Origin: UKL13-2 sp044346745
Lineage (GTDB): Bacteria; Pseudomonadota; Gammaproteobacteria; Burkholderiales; Usitatibacteraceae
Direction of reading: 5' to 3'
Length of the DNA: 18,469 nucleotides
Assembly: GCA_044346745.1 (NCBI GenBank)
Contig: JBIIYQ010000058.1
Coordinates: 1 to 18,469 of the forward strand
Shown: piece after piece, positions 1 through 7,997 of the stretch
Layout: each line of letters opens with the position of its first letter
Numbering within the stretch: position 1 is the stretch's first letter
Translations under genes and position numbers: made by a program
The notes under the pieces: model-generated
Told to the model about the DNA's origin: nothing
Seen by the model: only the letters and a program-made list of their open reading frames with translations
The model's database searches: none

Positions 1-578
1 CGGCAGGTGCACAGCGATTAATCGACAGACTGAAGAACTTACCGGGCCGCAAAATCATCTTTATCGCCTGGGCGGGCTCAAGCAACCCATTTAAGATCGC
101 TGATCTCAATCTCGGCCGATTCGGCATTGAAATTGCGACCGGCGGCAACATTCTTCCTGCGATGGCCACCTACAAAAACTTTCCCGGGATGGAAGGTGCT
201 ACCTACTATTACTACGGCATCCCAACAAACACTGTTAACGATGCATTGGTGAAGCGCCATCTCGCAAAATTTAATAAGCCACCTGACTTCTTTACCGCCG
301 GCGGTTTTGCGGCGGCAATGGCGGTGGTTACGGCGCTAAAGAAAACCGGCGGAGACGGCAACACTGAAGCACTGATCAAGGCCATGGAGAGCATGAGTTT
401 TGAGACGCCTAAGGGTACGATGACGTTTCGTCGCGAAGATCACCAGGCACTACAAAGCATGTACCACTTCAGAATTCGTAACGACCCTAGTCTTGCTTGG
501 GCAGTACCTGAACTTGTGCGCGAGATCAAAATTGAAGACATGAACATTCCCATTCGTAATGTGCCGAAAAAGAAATAG
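1..578 (+). CDS. Liv/HAAT-type ABC solute-binding protein, C-terminal part (5' end outside window)
   Basis: The reading frame is open from the window edge to the TAG at 576-578, giving about 191 residues. They form the C-terminal lobe of a Peripla_BP_6 (leucine/isoleucine/valine-binding-like) protein: a run ending TGGNILPAMATYKNFPGMEG, then a GATYYYYG strand, a helix with FFTAGGFAAAMAVVTALKK, and the closing MTFRREDHQALQSMYHFRI segment that is typical of these receptors near the C-terminus. The signal peptide and N-terminal lobe lie upstream and cannot be seen. The gene stands 48 bp before the depolymerase and is followed by livG-livF-livH-livM, so it is almost certainly the receptor of that importer. 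Amino acids are the default substrate of the family. The 3-hydroxybutyrate enzymes downstream suggest instead a small hydroxy- or keto-acid such as 3-hydroxybutyrate; this is inference. Confidence 0.85.
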   Translation, partial: AGAQRLIDRLKNLPGRKIIFIAWAGSSNPFKIADLNLGRFGIEIATGGNILPAMATYKNFPGMEGATYYYYGIPTNTVNDALVKRHLAKFNKPPDFFTAGGFAAAMAVVTALKKTGGDGNTEALIKAMESMSFETPKGTMTFRREDHQALQSMYHFRIRNDPSLAWAVPELVREIKIEDMNIPIRNVPKKK

Positions 579-626
579 CGATGAAGCCTTCAGTATTGGT
601 CGTGTGACGTAACTCGAGGAACGAAC

Positions 627-1649
627 ATGAGATTTAGCAAAAAACACAACACCTTCGCAGCGCTGATCGGCGCTCTAGTATTGCTCACGACGACAACGCT
701 TCGTGCCGCGCCATTGCCGCAACTTAACATTGATCAGTCCCAGACGACTGTGTCGGGTGTGTCCTCGGGCGGCTACATGGCGGTTCAGCTACACGTCGCG
801 TATTCCGCGCGCTTCACCAAAGGTGCGGCGGCGGTGACGGGCGGCCCCTTTAACTGCGCCGAGGGTTCGCTGATTAAAGCGCTTACCCGCTGCATGGGGA
901 AGATGTCAATTCCCGTACCCGAGCTCGTGGCGACCACCAGTCAATGGGCAAAAGATGGCCTGATTGATGCCACCAGCAACCTCGCCTCTTCCAAGGTGTA
1001 TCTATTTGCCGCCGCAAACGATACGGTGGTTAAAGAAGGCACCACCACCAGTTTATTTGACTACTACAAGACCTATGTCACACCGGCAAACATCGTCATG
1101 AAGACCGATGTGAAAAGTGAACATGGCTTCCTGACGGACGACTACGGCACCCCATGCATGAGCAAAGACATGCCGTTCATCACCAATTGCAACTTTGACC
1201 TTGCGGGTGCCATCTTGAAACACTTGTACGGCGACCTTGCGCCACGCAAGGCGGGCGCATTAGACGGCAGCATGGTCGAATTTGATCAAACAACATTGGC
1301 CGCCGCCAACGGTATGGGCACAACCGGCTGGGCCTATGTGCCGAAAAGTTGCGGCACGGGCGCCTCCTGCCGCTTACACGTCGCCCTCCACGGCTGCAAA
1401 CAAAATGTGACCGAAGTGGGACAGGCGTTTGTGCGCAATGCCGGCTACAACCGCTGGGCTGACACCAACAAGATCGTGGTGCTCTACCCACAAACGGGCA
1501 AGGGTGCAACCAACGGCTGTTGGGATTGGTGGGGATATGACGATGCCAACTACGCCAAAAAATCGGCCCCACAAATGAAAGCCATCGTCGCGATGATGGA
1601 CAGAATCGGCAGCGGCGCACCTTCGGCTAAACCCGCCGCGAACAAATAG
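627..1649 (+). CDS. phaZ: Secreted/periplasmic PHB depolymerase-like esterase, type II (permuted) catalytic domain
   Basis: A 340-residue alpha/beta-hydrolase of the PHB depolymerase family, starting at ATG 627 with GAGGA at 616-620. Residues 1-28 form a signal peptide (KK-rich start, hydrophobic core, cut near LRAA). The lipase box GVSSG at 44-48 puts the nucleophile at Ser46, followed by likely Asp132 (AANDTVV) and His166 (SEHGF). The oxyanion-hole motif LHGC (His255) comes after the triad, with a closing NGCWDWWGY segment. This order, Ser-Asp-His and then oxyanion His, is that of type II depolymerase domains such as the periplasmic enzyme of Rhodospirillum rubrum. Type I enzymes place the oxyanion His first. 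There is no linker or substrate-binding domain, so soluble oligomers or amorphous polymer in the periplasm are likelier substrates than crystalline PHB. It sits inside the transporter operon, 14 bp before livG. Activity on another polyester or a xenobiotic ester cannot be excluded. Confidence 0.83.
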   Translation: MRFSKKHNTFAALIGALVLLTTTTLRAAPLPQLNIDQSQTTVSGVSSGGYMAVQLHVAYSARFTKGAAAVTGGPFNCAEGSLIKALTRCMGKMSIPVPELVATTSQWAKDGLIDATSNLASSKVYLFAAANDTVVKEGTTTSLFDYYKTYVTPANIVMKTDVKSEHGFLTDDYGTPCMSKDMPFITNCNFDLAGAILKHLYGDLAPRKAGALDGSMVEFDQTTLAAANGMGTTGWAYVPKSCGTGASCRLHVALHGCKQNVTEVGQAFVRNAGYNRWADTNKIVVLYPQTGKGATNGCWDWWGYDDANYAKKSAPQMKAIVAMMDRIGSGAPSAKPAANK

Positions 1650-1663
1650 CGCGGTGCGCTTAG

Positions 1664-2452
1664 ATGGCACTCTTAAGCACGACAGACCTCACCATCCGGT
1701 TTGGCGGCCACGTTGCCGTCAATGCCGTGACATGCCAGTTTGAGCCGGGAACACTGACTGCTATCGTCGGGCCGAATGGTGCGGGCAAGACCACTTACTT
1801 CAACCTGATCTCAGGTCAATTACTGGCGAGCAGCGGGACGGTGACGCTGGATGGCACTGACCTCACCAGCCTACCTGCCTCGGCGCGAACCCGCGCCGGG
1901 CTCGGACGCGCGTTTCAACTGACAAACCTCTTTCCAAACCTCACGGTACTGGAAAACGTACGACTCGCCGTACAGGCCAGCCGGGATGGTAAACACCGTC
2001 GCGGACTCAATCTGTGGAGTATCTGGAGCGCTCATCCGTTGTTGCTAGATCGTGCAAGACAAATCCTCAGCGACGTGGCGATGGTGGATCGCGCCGAGAG
2101 CGTGGTCGCCAGTTTGTCCCACGGCGACCAGCGCAAACTCGAAGTCGCTATGTTGATGGCGCTTGAAGCAAGTGTGTTAATGTTCGACGAACCAACCGCT
2201 GGCATGAGCGCGGATGAAGTCCCCAAGGTGTTGGACTTGATCCGCAAGTTGCGTGAAGACAAACGCAACACCATCTTGCTGGTGGAACACAAGATGGATG
2301 TGGTGCGCGAGTTAGCCGACCGCATCATCGTCTTACACAACGGCTCACTGGTGGCTGATGGTGACCCGGCAACGGTGATCGCTTCACCAATCGTGCAAGA
2401 GGCCTATCTTGGGGTTGCGCCGGGCTCCCAGACTGACAAGGTGGCGGCATGA
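1664..2452 (+). CDS. livG: Liv-type ABC transporter ATP-binding protein LivG
   Basis: A 262-residue ABC ATPase. It has Walker A GPNGAGKTT at 36-44, a Q-loop in GRAFQLTNLF near 81-90, the signature LSHGDQRKLEVAM at 151-163 (the LSHG variant usual in LivG rather than LSGG), Walker B VLMFDEPTAGM at 171-181, and the H-loop LLVEH at 205-209. The long stretch between the Q-loop and signature (about 105-135, HRRGLNLWSIW) is characteristic of LivG. The protein couples ATP hydrolysis to uptake through LivH/LivM on the cytoplasmic face. The start ATG follows the depolymerase stop by 14 bp with only a weak Shine-Dalgarno, and its TGA overlaps the livF start (ATGA), which suggests translational coupling. 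Confidence 0.95.
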   Translation: MALLSTTDLTIRFGGHVAVNAVTCQFEPGTLTAIVGPNGAGKTTYFNLISGQLLASSGTVTLDGTDLTSLPASARTRAGLGRAFQLTNLFPNLTVLENVRLAVQASRDGKHRRGLNLWSIWSAHPLLLDRARQILSDVAMVDRAESVVASLSHGDQRKLEVAMLMALEASVLMFDEPTAGMSADEVPKVLDLIRKLREDKRNTILLVEHKMDVVRELADRIIVLHNGSLVADGDPATVIASPIVQEAYLGVAPGSQTDKVAA

Positions 2453-3174
2453 GCGAACCGCTGCTGAGCCTGGCAGGTGTACACACTCATATCGGCGCTT
2501 ATCACATCCTGCATGGTGTCGATTTGGTTGTGCCCCGCGGTCAATTGACGATGCTGCTCGGTCGCAATGGCGCGGGAAAAACAACGACGCTACGAACCAT
2601 CATGGGCCTCTGGCGCGCTTCGGTCGGCGTAATCACCTTCTGCGGTCAAAACATCACACAGCTTGCAACGCCACAAATTGCGCGGCTCAATATCGCCTAC
2701 GTGCCGGAGAACATGGGCATCTTCGCCGATCTCACCGTCAGGGAAAACATGCTGCTCGCGGCCACCAATGCCAGCAACGTCGGCGAAATTGACAACGGTC
2801 GGCTTAAGTGGATTTTTGGGCTCTTTCCTGCTGTAGAGAAATTCTGGGATTACCCGGCGGGCAAGCTTTCTGGCGGCCAAAAACAAATGCTGGCGGTGGC
2901 GCGGGCGATTGTTGAACCACGCGAACTGCTGATTGTGGATGAACCGAGTAAAGGACTCGCACCGTCGATTATCAACAACATGATTGACGCTTTCGCCGAA
3001 CTCAAAACGAGTGGCGTTACCATTTTACTGGTTGAACAGAACATCAGCTTTGCCAAACGTCTGGGCGATCAAGTCGCGGTGATGGATGACGGCCGTGTGG
3101 TGCATGCCGGCAGCATGGCCAGCTTTGCGGCAGACGATGTATTACAACAATCGTTGATGGGCCTTACGTTATGA
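2449..3174 (+). CDS. livF: Liv-type ABC transporter ATP-binding protein LivF
   Basis: A 241-residue ABC ATPase, the second of the heterodimeric pair. It has Walker A GRNGAGKTTT at 38-47, the LivF-typical AYVPENMGIFADLTVREN block at 83-100, the signature LSGGQKQMLAVARA at 140-153, Walker B LLIVDEPSKGLAP at 160-172, and the H-loop LLVEQNISFA. The PSKGLAP sequence after Walker B and the VEQN H-loop variant separate LivF from LivG. Length is normal for the family. It overlaps livG by four bases at its start and livH by four bases at its end, so the three genes are very likely translated as a coupled block. Confidence 0.95.
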   Translation: MSEPLLSLAGVHTHIGAYHILHGVDLVVPRGQLTMLLGRNGAGKTTTLRTIMGLWRASVGVITFCGQNITQLATPQIARLNIAYVPENMGIFADLTVRENMLLAATNASNVGEIDNGRLKWIFGLFPAVEKFWDYPAGKLSGGQKQMLAVARAIVEPRELLIVDEPSKGLAPSIINNMIDAFAELKTSGVTILLVEQNISFAKRLGDQVAVMDDGRVVHAGSMASFAADDVLQQSLMGLTL

Positions 3175-4187
3175 GCGACCCAACCACCATGAACGGTACG
3201 GCCAAGCCTGCGCTGGACTTCGACTGGAAACCGTTGCTGCTGGTGCCGGCATTGGCGATGTTGGTGCTGCCGGTGATTGGATCGCCTTCGACGTGGTTGA
3301 CCTTGACGATTGCCGGGCTCGCGATGGGCATGATCATTTTTATCATCGCCTCGGGATTGACCCTCGTATTCGGACTCATGGATGTGTTGAATTTTGGCCA
3401 CGGCGTGTTTATTGCGCTGGGCGCGTTTGTTGCGACCACCGTTCTCGGGGTCATGCCGTCATGGACCGCCTCGCCTGAACTGTGGCGCAATTTGGTGGCC
3501 GTATTTGCGGCGATGGTCGTAGCGATGACGGTGTCTAGCGCGGTGGGTTACGCATTTGAGCGAACGCTTGTTAGGCCGGTGTATGGGCAACATCTGAAAC
3601 AGATCCTCATCACCATGGGCGGCATGATCATCGGGGAGGAATTAATCAAGGTGATCTGGGGGCCACAACAGATCCCGCTGATGCTGCCAGAGGCGTTGCG
3701 CGGTGCGGTGTTTATCGGTGATGCCGCAATCGAGAAATTTCGCCTGCTGGCCGTGTTGATTGGAGTGTTGGTGTTTGTTGTACTCGCCTGGGTGCTGACT
3801 CGCACCAAGATTGGCTTACTCATCCGCGCCGGTGTTGAGAACAGCGAAATGGTCGAGTCGCTGGGCTACCGGATCCGGCGTTTGTTTGTGGCGGTGTTTG
3901 TGGTCGGCAGTGCGCTCGCAGGTCTCGGTGGCGTCATGTGGGGTCTGTACCAACAAACCGTGATTCCGCAAATGGGTGCGCAGGTGAACATTCTGATTTT
4001 TATCGTCATTATCATCGGTGGCTTGGGCTCGACAGGCGGCGCGTTAATTGGTGCGCTGCTTGTGGGTTTGATGGCGAACTACACCGGCTTCCTGGCGCCG
4101 AAGGTTGCGCTGTTCTCAAATATCGCACTCATGGTTGCCATCTTGTTATGGCGTCCGCGCGGCATTTATCCCGTTGCGAATCGCTAG
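3171..4187 (+). CDS. livH: Liv-type ABC transporter permease LivH
   Basis: A 338-residue hydrophobic inner-membrane permease of the BPD_transp_2 (LivH) family. After a short hydrophilic leader (about residues 1-20) and a first membrane helix, it has the diagnostic SGLTLVFGLMDVLNFGHG at 61-78. Near the C-terminus a glycine-rich coupling region, IIIGGLGSTGGALIGALL, contacts the ATPases. It pairs with LivM to form the transmembrane channel. The start is the ATG of an ATGA overlap with livF. The N-terminal leader makes it somewhat longer than the E. coli type but is ordinary among proteobacterial HAAT permeases. The substrate cannot be read from the permease. Confidence 0.94.
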   Translation: MSDPTTMNGTAKPALDFDWKPLLLVPALAMLVLPVIGSPSTWLTLTIAGLAMGMIIFIIASGLTLVFGLMDVLNFGHGVFIALGAFVATTVLGVMPSWTASPELWRNLVAVFAAMVVAMTVSSAVGYAFERTLVRPVYGQHLKQILITMGGMIIGEELIKVIWGPQQIPLMLPEALRGAVFIGDAAIEKFRLLAVLIGVLVFVVLAWVLTRTKIGLLIRAGVENSEMVESLGYRIRRLFVAVFVVGSALAGLGGVMWGLYQQTVIPQMGAQVNILIFIVIIIGGLGSTGGALIGALLVGLMANYTGFLAPKVALFSNIALMVAILLWRPRGIYPVANR

Positions 4188-4198
4188 GTTAAGCAGCC

Positions 4199-5269
4199 AT
4201 GATCCTCAATCGCCTTCTTTCAAACGATCTCCCGCGTAGCAAGATTTTGGTGGCCATCTTGGTGGTGCTGACACTATTGCTCGCGTTGGCCCCATTTATC
4301 GCGCCGGGCGTGAATGCGCTGAGTGTCGCGGCGAAAATTCTTGTCTTCATCGTGCTCGTCGCCAGCTTTGACTTGTTACTCGGTTACACCGGCATTGTCA
4401 GCTTCGCTCACACCATGTTCTTTGGCATCGGTGCCTACGGCGTGGCGATCGCTTGTACAAGATGGGATGCTACGTGGCTAAGCCTCAGCCTGGGCATTTT
4501 CACGGCGTTATTGCTTTCACTCCTACTCGCACTAGCCATCGGATTGTTTTCGTTGCGCGTTCGCGCAATATTTTTTGCCATGATTACGCTGGCGATTGCG
4601 TCCGCCTTTCAAACTCTGGCCTCGCAGTTATCGGACATCACCGGTGGTGAAGACGGCATCAATTTCAAACTGCCCGATATGCTCGCGTCCGGCTACATGT
4701 ACCTTGAGCAACCAATTTTTGGCGTGTCAATCTCAGGGCGTTTTCTCACCTACTACATTCTATTTTTCGCTGCGGTGGTCATGATTTTGGCGATGCTCCG
4801 AATCGTGAACTCGCCGTTCGGCAGGGTGTTGCAGGCGATCCGTGAAAACGAGTTTCGCGCTGAGGCCATCGGTTATCGTGTGGTGGTGTATCGCACGGTC
4901 TCAAGTGTTCTCTCGGCTTTGTTTGCCACCATGGCCGGTGTCATGCTCGCGTTGTGGTTGCGTTACAACGGGCCGGATACCTCACTCTCATTCGAAATCA
5001 TGCTTGACGTCCTCCTCATCGTGGTGATTGGCGGCATGGGTACGATCTACGGCTCGGTAATCGGCGCGGTGCTATTTGTGATTGCGCAAAGTTACCTCCA
5101 AGACCTACTCAAACTTGGCAGTGATGCCGCCAGCGGACTGCCTTGGTTGGCCGCCCTGCTATCGCCGGATCGCTGGTTGTTATGGTTGGGTGTGTTATTT
5201 GTCTTGTCGGTCTATTACTTTCCGACCGGCATCGTCGGCAGGCTGCGTAATCGCGCCGCCCGGTCATAG
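4199..5269 (+). CDS. livM: Liv-type ABC transporter permease LivM
   Basis: A 356-residue inner-membrane permease of the LivM type. It begins with a hydrophobic helix at about 17-38, carries LGYTGIVSFAH at 61-71 (the LivM counterpart of the LivH NFGHG motif), the family-typical TGGEDGI loop at 148-154, and the glycine-rich coupling segment VIGGMGTIYGSVIGAVL near residue 280. The ATG lies 11 bp after livH, with a poor Shine-Dalgarno (AAGCAG). A 21-bp gap separates it from the thiolase gene. Together with the upstream binding protein, livG, livF and livH it makes a complete high-affinity importer. Confidence 0.94.
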   Translation: MILNRLLSNDLPRSKILVAILVVLTLLLALAPFIAPGVNALSVAAKILVFIVLVASFDLLLGYTGIVSFAHTMFFGIGAYGVAIACTRWDATWLSLSLGIFTALLLSLLLALAIGLFSLRVRAIFFAMITLAIASAFQTLASQLSDITGGEDGINFKLPDMLASGYMYLEQPIFGVSISGRFLTYYILFFAAVVMILAMLRIVNSPFGRVLQAIRENEFRAEAIGYRVVVYRTVSSVLSALFATMAGVMLALWLRYNGPDTSLSFEIMLDVLLIVVIGGMGTIYGSVIGAVLFVIAQSYLQDLLKLGSDAASGLPWLAALLSPDRWLLWLGVLFVLSVYYFPTGIVGRLRNRAARS

Positions 5270-5290
5270 ATTCAAGGCACGGAGGAAGTC

Positions 5291-6457
5291 ATGGCGGCTT
5301 GTATCGTCGGCTGGGGGCACTCAAAGTTTGGTCGGCTTGATCACGAGGATCTTGAATCATTGATTGTTGGCGTGAGCCGTCAGGCGATGACGGATGCGGG
5401 TGTTGACGCGGCTGAAGTTGATGGGATTTGGCTGGGTAATCTGAATGGCGGTTTTGTCCCGGATACCTTTTGTTCCTCTCTTGTATTACAAGCCGACGAC
5501 GGCCTGCGCTGGAAACCGGCCACACGTGTTGAGAATGCCTGCGCGTCGGGCGCCGCAGCGATCTTTTCCGCGCTCAACGCGATAGAAGCCGGGCAATGCC
5601 GTATTGCGCTGGTTGTTGGCGCAGAAAAAATGACGGCGGTGTCTGGCGATGCGGTAACCCGCGCATTGGGTGCAGCTTCCTATGTGAAAGAAGAAGCTTC
5701 GCAAGGGCTGACGTTTCCGGGCATTTTTGCGCAAATGGCAACAACCTACTTTTCCCGTTACGGCGACCACGCTGCCACGCTCGCCCAAATTGCCGCGAAG
5801 AACCATGCCAATGGTGTCACCAATCCCTGGGCGCAGATTCGCAAGGACGTTGGCTTTGATTTTTGTAACACCATCTCTGACAAGAACCCGGTGATTGCGG
5901 CACCACTGCGAAAAACAGACTGTTCACTAGTCTCCGACGGTGCCGCGGCGTTGGTCATCGTTGATGAGTCGTTAGTAGCGCGTTTTAGACGCGGCGTGCG
6001 ATTTCGCGCACGCAGTCATGTCAGCGATTTCTTGCCAATGTCCCGCCGCGACGCCGCCTCGTTTGCCGGGCCGCAACGAGCTTGGCAGTCGGCCTATCAA
6101 CAAGCGGGATGTACGGTGAACGACTTGTCATTTGCCGAAGTACACGATTGTTTTACCATCGCCGAATTGCTCGCCTATGAAGCGATGGGATTGGCACCCG
6201 CCGGGCAGGGACGGCGCGTTGTTGATGACGGCACCGTTTTTGCGGATGGCCGGTTTCCCGTCAATCGCTCGGGTGGCCTAAAAGCAAAAGGCCATCCCAT
6301 CGGCGCGACCGGGGTCTCGATGCACGCAATTGCCGCAATGCAGCTTTGTGGTGAAGCGGGCGAAATGCAGCTGCACAATCCAACACTTGCCGGGGTATTC
6401 AACATGGGTGGTTCGGCAGTGGCAAATTACGTGAGTATTCTTGAGGCGGCGCGATGA
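5291..6457 (+). CDS. SCP-x/SCP2-type thiolase (putative acetoacetyl-CoA thiolase)
   Basis: A 388-residue thiolase-fold protein. The nucleophile is Cys84 in VENACASGAAA. The region where classical thiolases carry NEAF reads EVHDCF (283-288), the hallmark of SCP2/SCP-x thiolases. The general-base His335 is in GHPIGATG. The C-terminus has NMGGSAVANYVSIL instead of the CxGGGxG loop of AtoB/PhaA-type enzymes. There is no fused sterol-carrier domain. The start is supported by a strong GGAGGA at 5281-5286. The gene overlaps the ligase gene by four bases and lies with a 3-hydroxybutyrate dehydrogenase, so cleavage of acetoacetyl-CoA to two acetyl-CoA is the natural proposal. Family members also cleave longer or branched 3-ketoacyl-CoAs, and some related proteins have no thiolase activity, so the exact reaction is inferred from context. 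Confidence 0.85.
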   Translation: MAACIVGWGHSKFGRLDHEDLESLIVGVSRQAMTDAGVDAAEVDGIWLGNLNGGFVPDTFCSSLVLQADDGLRWKPATRVENACASGAAAIFSALNAIEAGQCRIALVVGAEKMTAVSGDAVTRALGAASYVKEEASQGLTFPGIFAQMATTYFSRYGDHAATLAQIAAKNHANGVTNPWAQIRKDVGFDFCNTISDKNPVIAAPLRKTDCSLVSDGAAALVIVDESLVARFRRGVRFRARSHVSDFLPMSRRDAASFAGPQRAWQSAYQQAGCTVNDLSFAEVHDCFTIAELLAYEAMGLAPAGQGRRVVDDGTVFADGRFPVNRSGGLKAKGHPIGATGVSMHAIAAMQLCGEAGEMQLHNPTLAGVFNMGGSAVANYVSILEAAR

Positions 6458-7989
6458 ACGTCGCACAACTTCTCGCTCGTAGTGCAACCGTTTACCCAAG
6501 TAGACCTGCGATCTTTTTGGGTGCCCAGCAACTATTTGATTACCGCGAGTTTGCACACCGCAGCGCGTGTATTGCCGGCTATTTGCGAGCGACGGTCGGC
6601 CTCGTGCCCGGCGACCGCGTCGCGATTTTTATGACCAACTGCCCAGAGTACCTCGAGGTTCTCTATGCCATCTGGTGGGCCGGTCTCGTCGCGGTACCAG
6701 TGAACGCCAAACTCCACCCTCGCGAGTTGGCGTACATCCTCAACAACGCCGAGGCGGCGTGTTTATTCACCGACGCCAAGCTGGCGACCGAGTTGGCGCA
6801 CATCCTCAACGACGTTCCCAGTTTGAAGCGAACGATTGTTGTGGAGTCATCTGGCTATGGTGGCGCGATCGCGGCAGCGCCAATCTCACTTCAACACCGA
6901 TTGCCGGATGATCTGGCATGGCTTTTCTACACTTCCGGAACCACCGGGCATCCCAAGGGTGTAATGCAGACCCATCGCAACCTGCTGGCGATGACGAGTT
7001 GTTACTTTAGCGACGTCGATCCAGTAGACCCGAACGACGCAATTGTTTATGCCGCCCCGATGTCACACGGCGCTGGCTTTTACAACTTTCCGCATGTGCT
7101 AAAAGCCGCGCGTCACGTCGTGCCAGAATCCGGCGGGTTTGATTCCGCTGAGCTCGTCACACTTGCACAAAAGGCTGGTGGACTCTCACAATTTGCGGCA
7201 CCAACGATGGTCAAACGGCTGGTGGATCATATTGACAGCGTGGGCGCAGACCCGTCTGGCTTCAAGACCATTGTCTATGGCGGCGGGCCAATGTACGTAC
7301 AGGACATTCAACGCGCGCTCGACGTGATGGGCAATCGATTCGTACAGATTTTTGGTCAAGGTGAATGTCCAATGTGTATCACCGCACTATCGCGTGCGGA
7401 ACTAGCCGACCGCACCAACCCACGCTGGATCGAAAGGATTGCCTCGGTCGGTGTTGCGCAATCGTTGGTGGAAGTTCGGGTTGCCGACGAAAACGGCGCT
7501 ACACTGCCGATCGGCGAGACCGGCGAAATCCTCACACGCGGCGATCCGGTGATGGCGGGCTATTGGCGCAATGCCGAGGCAACCGCAAAAACATTACGCG
7601 TAGGCTGGTTATGGACCGGTGATCTCGGTTGTTTTAACTCAGACGGATTCTTGACACTTAAGGATCGCTCCAAGGACGTCATTATTTCCGGCGGGTCAAA
7701 CATCTATCCGCGCGAAGTCGAAGAAGTCCTACTCAAACATCCCGCTGTCCGCGAGGTGTCCGTTGTCGGGCAAGTGGATGCCGAATGGGGCGAGGTGGTG
7801 GTGGCATTTGTTGTCTGCGGCGACGATTCCGCCAGGCCCAGCGCCAGCGACCTTGACGCACTCTGCCTGGCGCATATCGCACGCTTCAAGCGCCCCAAGG
7901 CGTACCACTTCATCGACAATCTGCCGAAGAATAATTACGGCAAGGTGCTCAAGACCGAGCTCCGCAAACACGTTCAAACCAACAACTGA
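6454..7989 (+). CDS. AMP-forming acyl-CoA synthetase (putative acetoacetate/3-hydroxybutyrate-CoA ligase)
   Basis: A 511-residue class I adenylate-forming enzyme. It has the phosphate loop YTSGTTGHPKG at 159-169, a divergent A5 motif FGQGECPM at 300-307 in place of the usual YGxTE, TGD at 388-390, the hinge LKDRSKDVIISGGSNIYPREVEE from 402, and the C-terminal catalytic Lys497 in NNYGKVLK. Both the large AMP-binding domain and the mobile C-terminal domain are complete. Its length is that of medium/long-chain or aryl-CoA ligases; canonical acetoacetyl-CoA synthetase is about 650 residues. Overlap with the thiolase gene (ATGA) and the dehydrogenase gene 8 bp downstream suggest that it activates acetoacetate, or 3-hydroxybutyrate directly. 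No CoA-transferase is present in the window to do that step. Substrate is inferred; family is certain. Confidence 0.88.
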   Translation: MNVAQLLARSATVYPSRPAIFLGAQQLFDYREFAHRSACIAGYLRATVGLVPGDRVAIFMTNCPEYLEVLYAIWWAGLVAVPVNAKLHPRELAYILNNAEAACLFTDAKLATELAHILNDVPSLKRTIVVESSGYGGAIAAAPISLQHRLPDDLAWLFYTSGTTGHPKGVMQTHRNLLAMTSCYFSDVDPVDPNDAIVYAAPMSHGAGFYNFPHVLKAARHVVPESGGFDSAELVTLAQKAGGLSQFAAPTMVKRLVDHIDSVGADPSGFKTIVYGGGPMYVQDIQRALDVMGNRFVQIFGQGECPMCITALSRAELADRTNPRWIERIASVGVAQSLVEVRVADENGATLPIGETGEILTRGDPVMAGYWRNAEATAKTLRVGWLWTGDLGCFNSDGFLTLKDRSKDVIISGGSNIYPREVEEVLLKHPAVREVSVVGQVDAEWGEVVVAFVVCGDDSARPSASDLDALCLAHIARFKRPKAYHFIDNLPKNNYGKVLKTELRKHVQTNN

Positions 7990-7997
7990 GGTCCGCT

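Noticed and set aside
1664..5269. Default assignment of the Liv-type transporter to branched-chain amino acids
   Set aside because: The family covers many substrates, and the operon has no amino-acid catabolic gene but does have 3-hydroxybutyrate enzymes. Amino-acid transport remains possible but is not supported by context.
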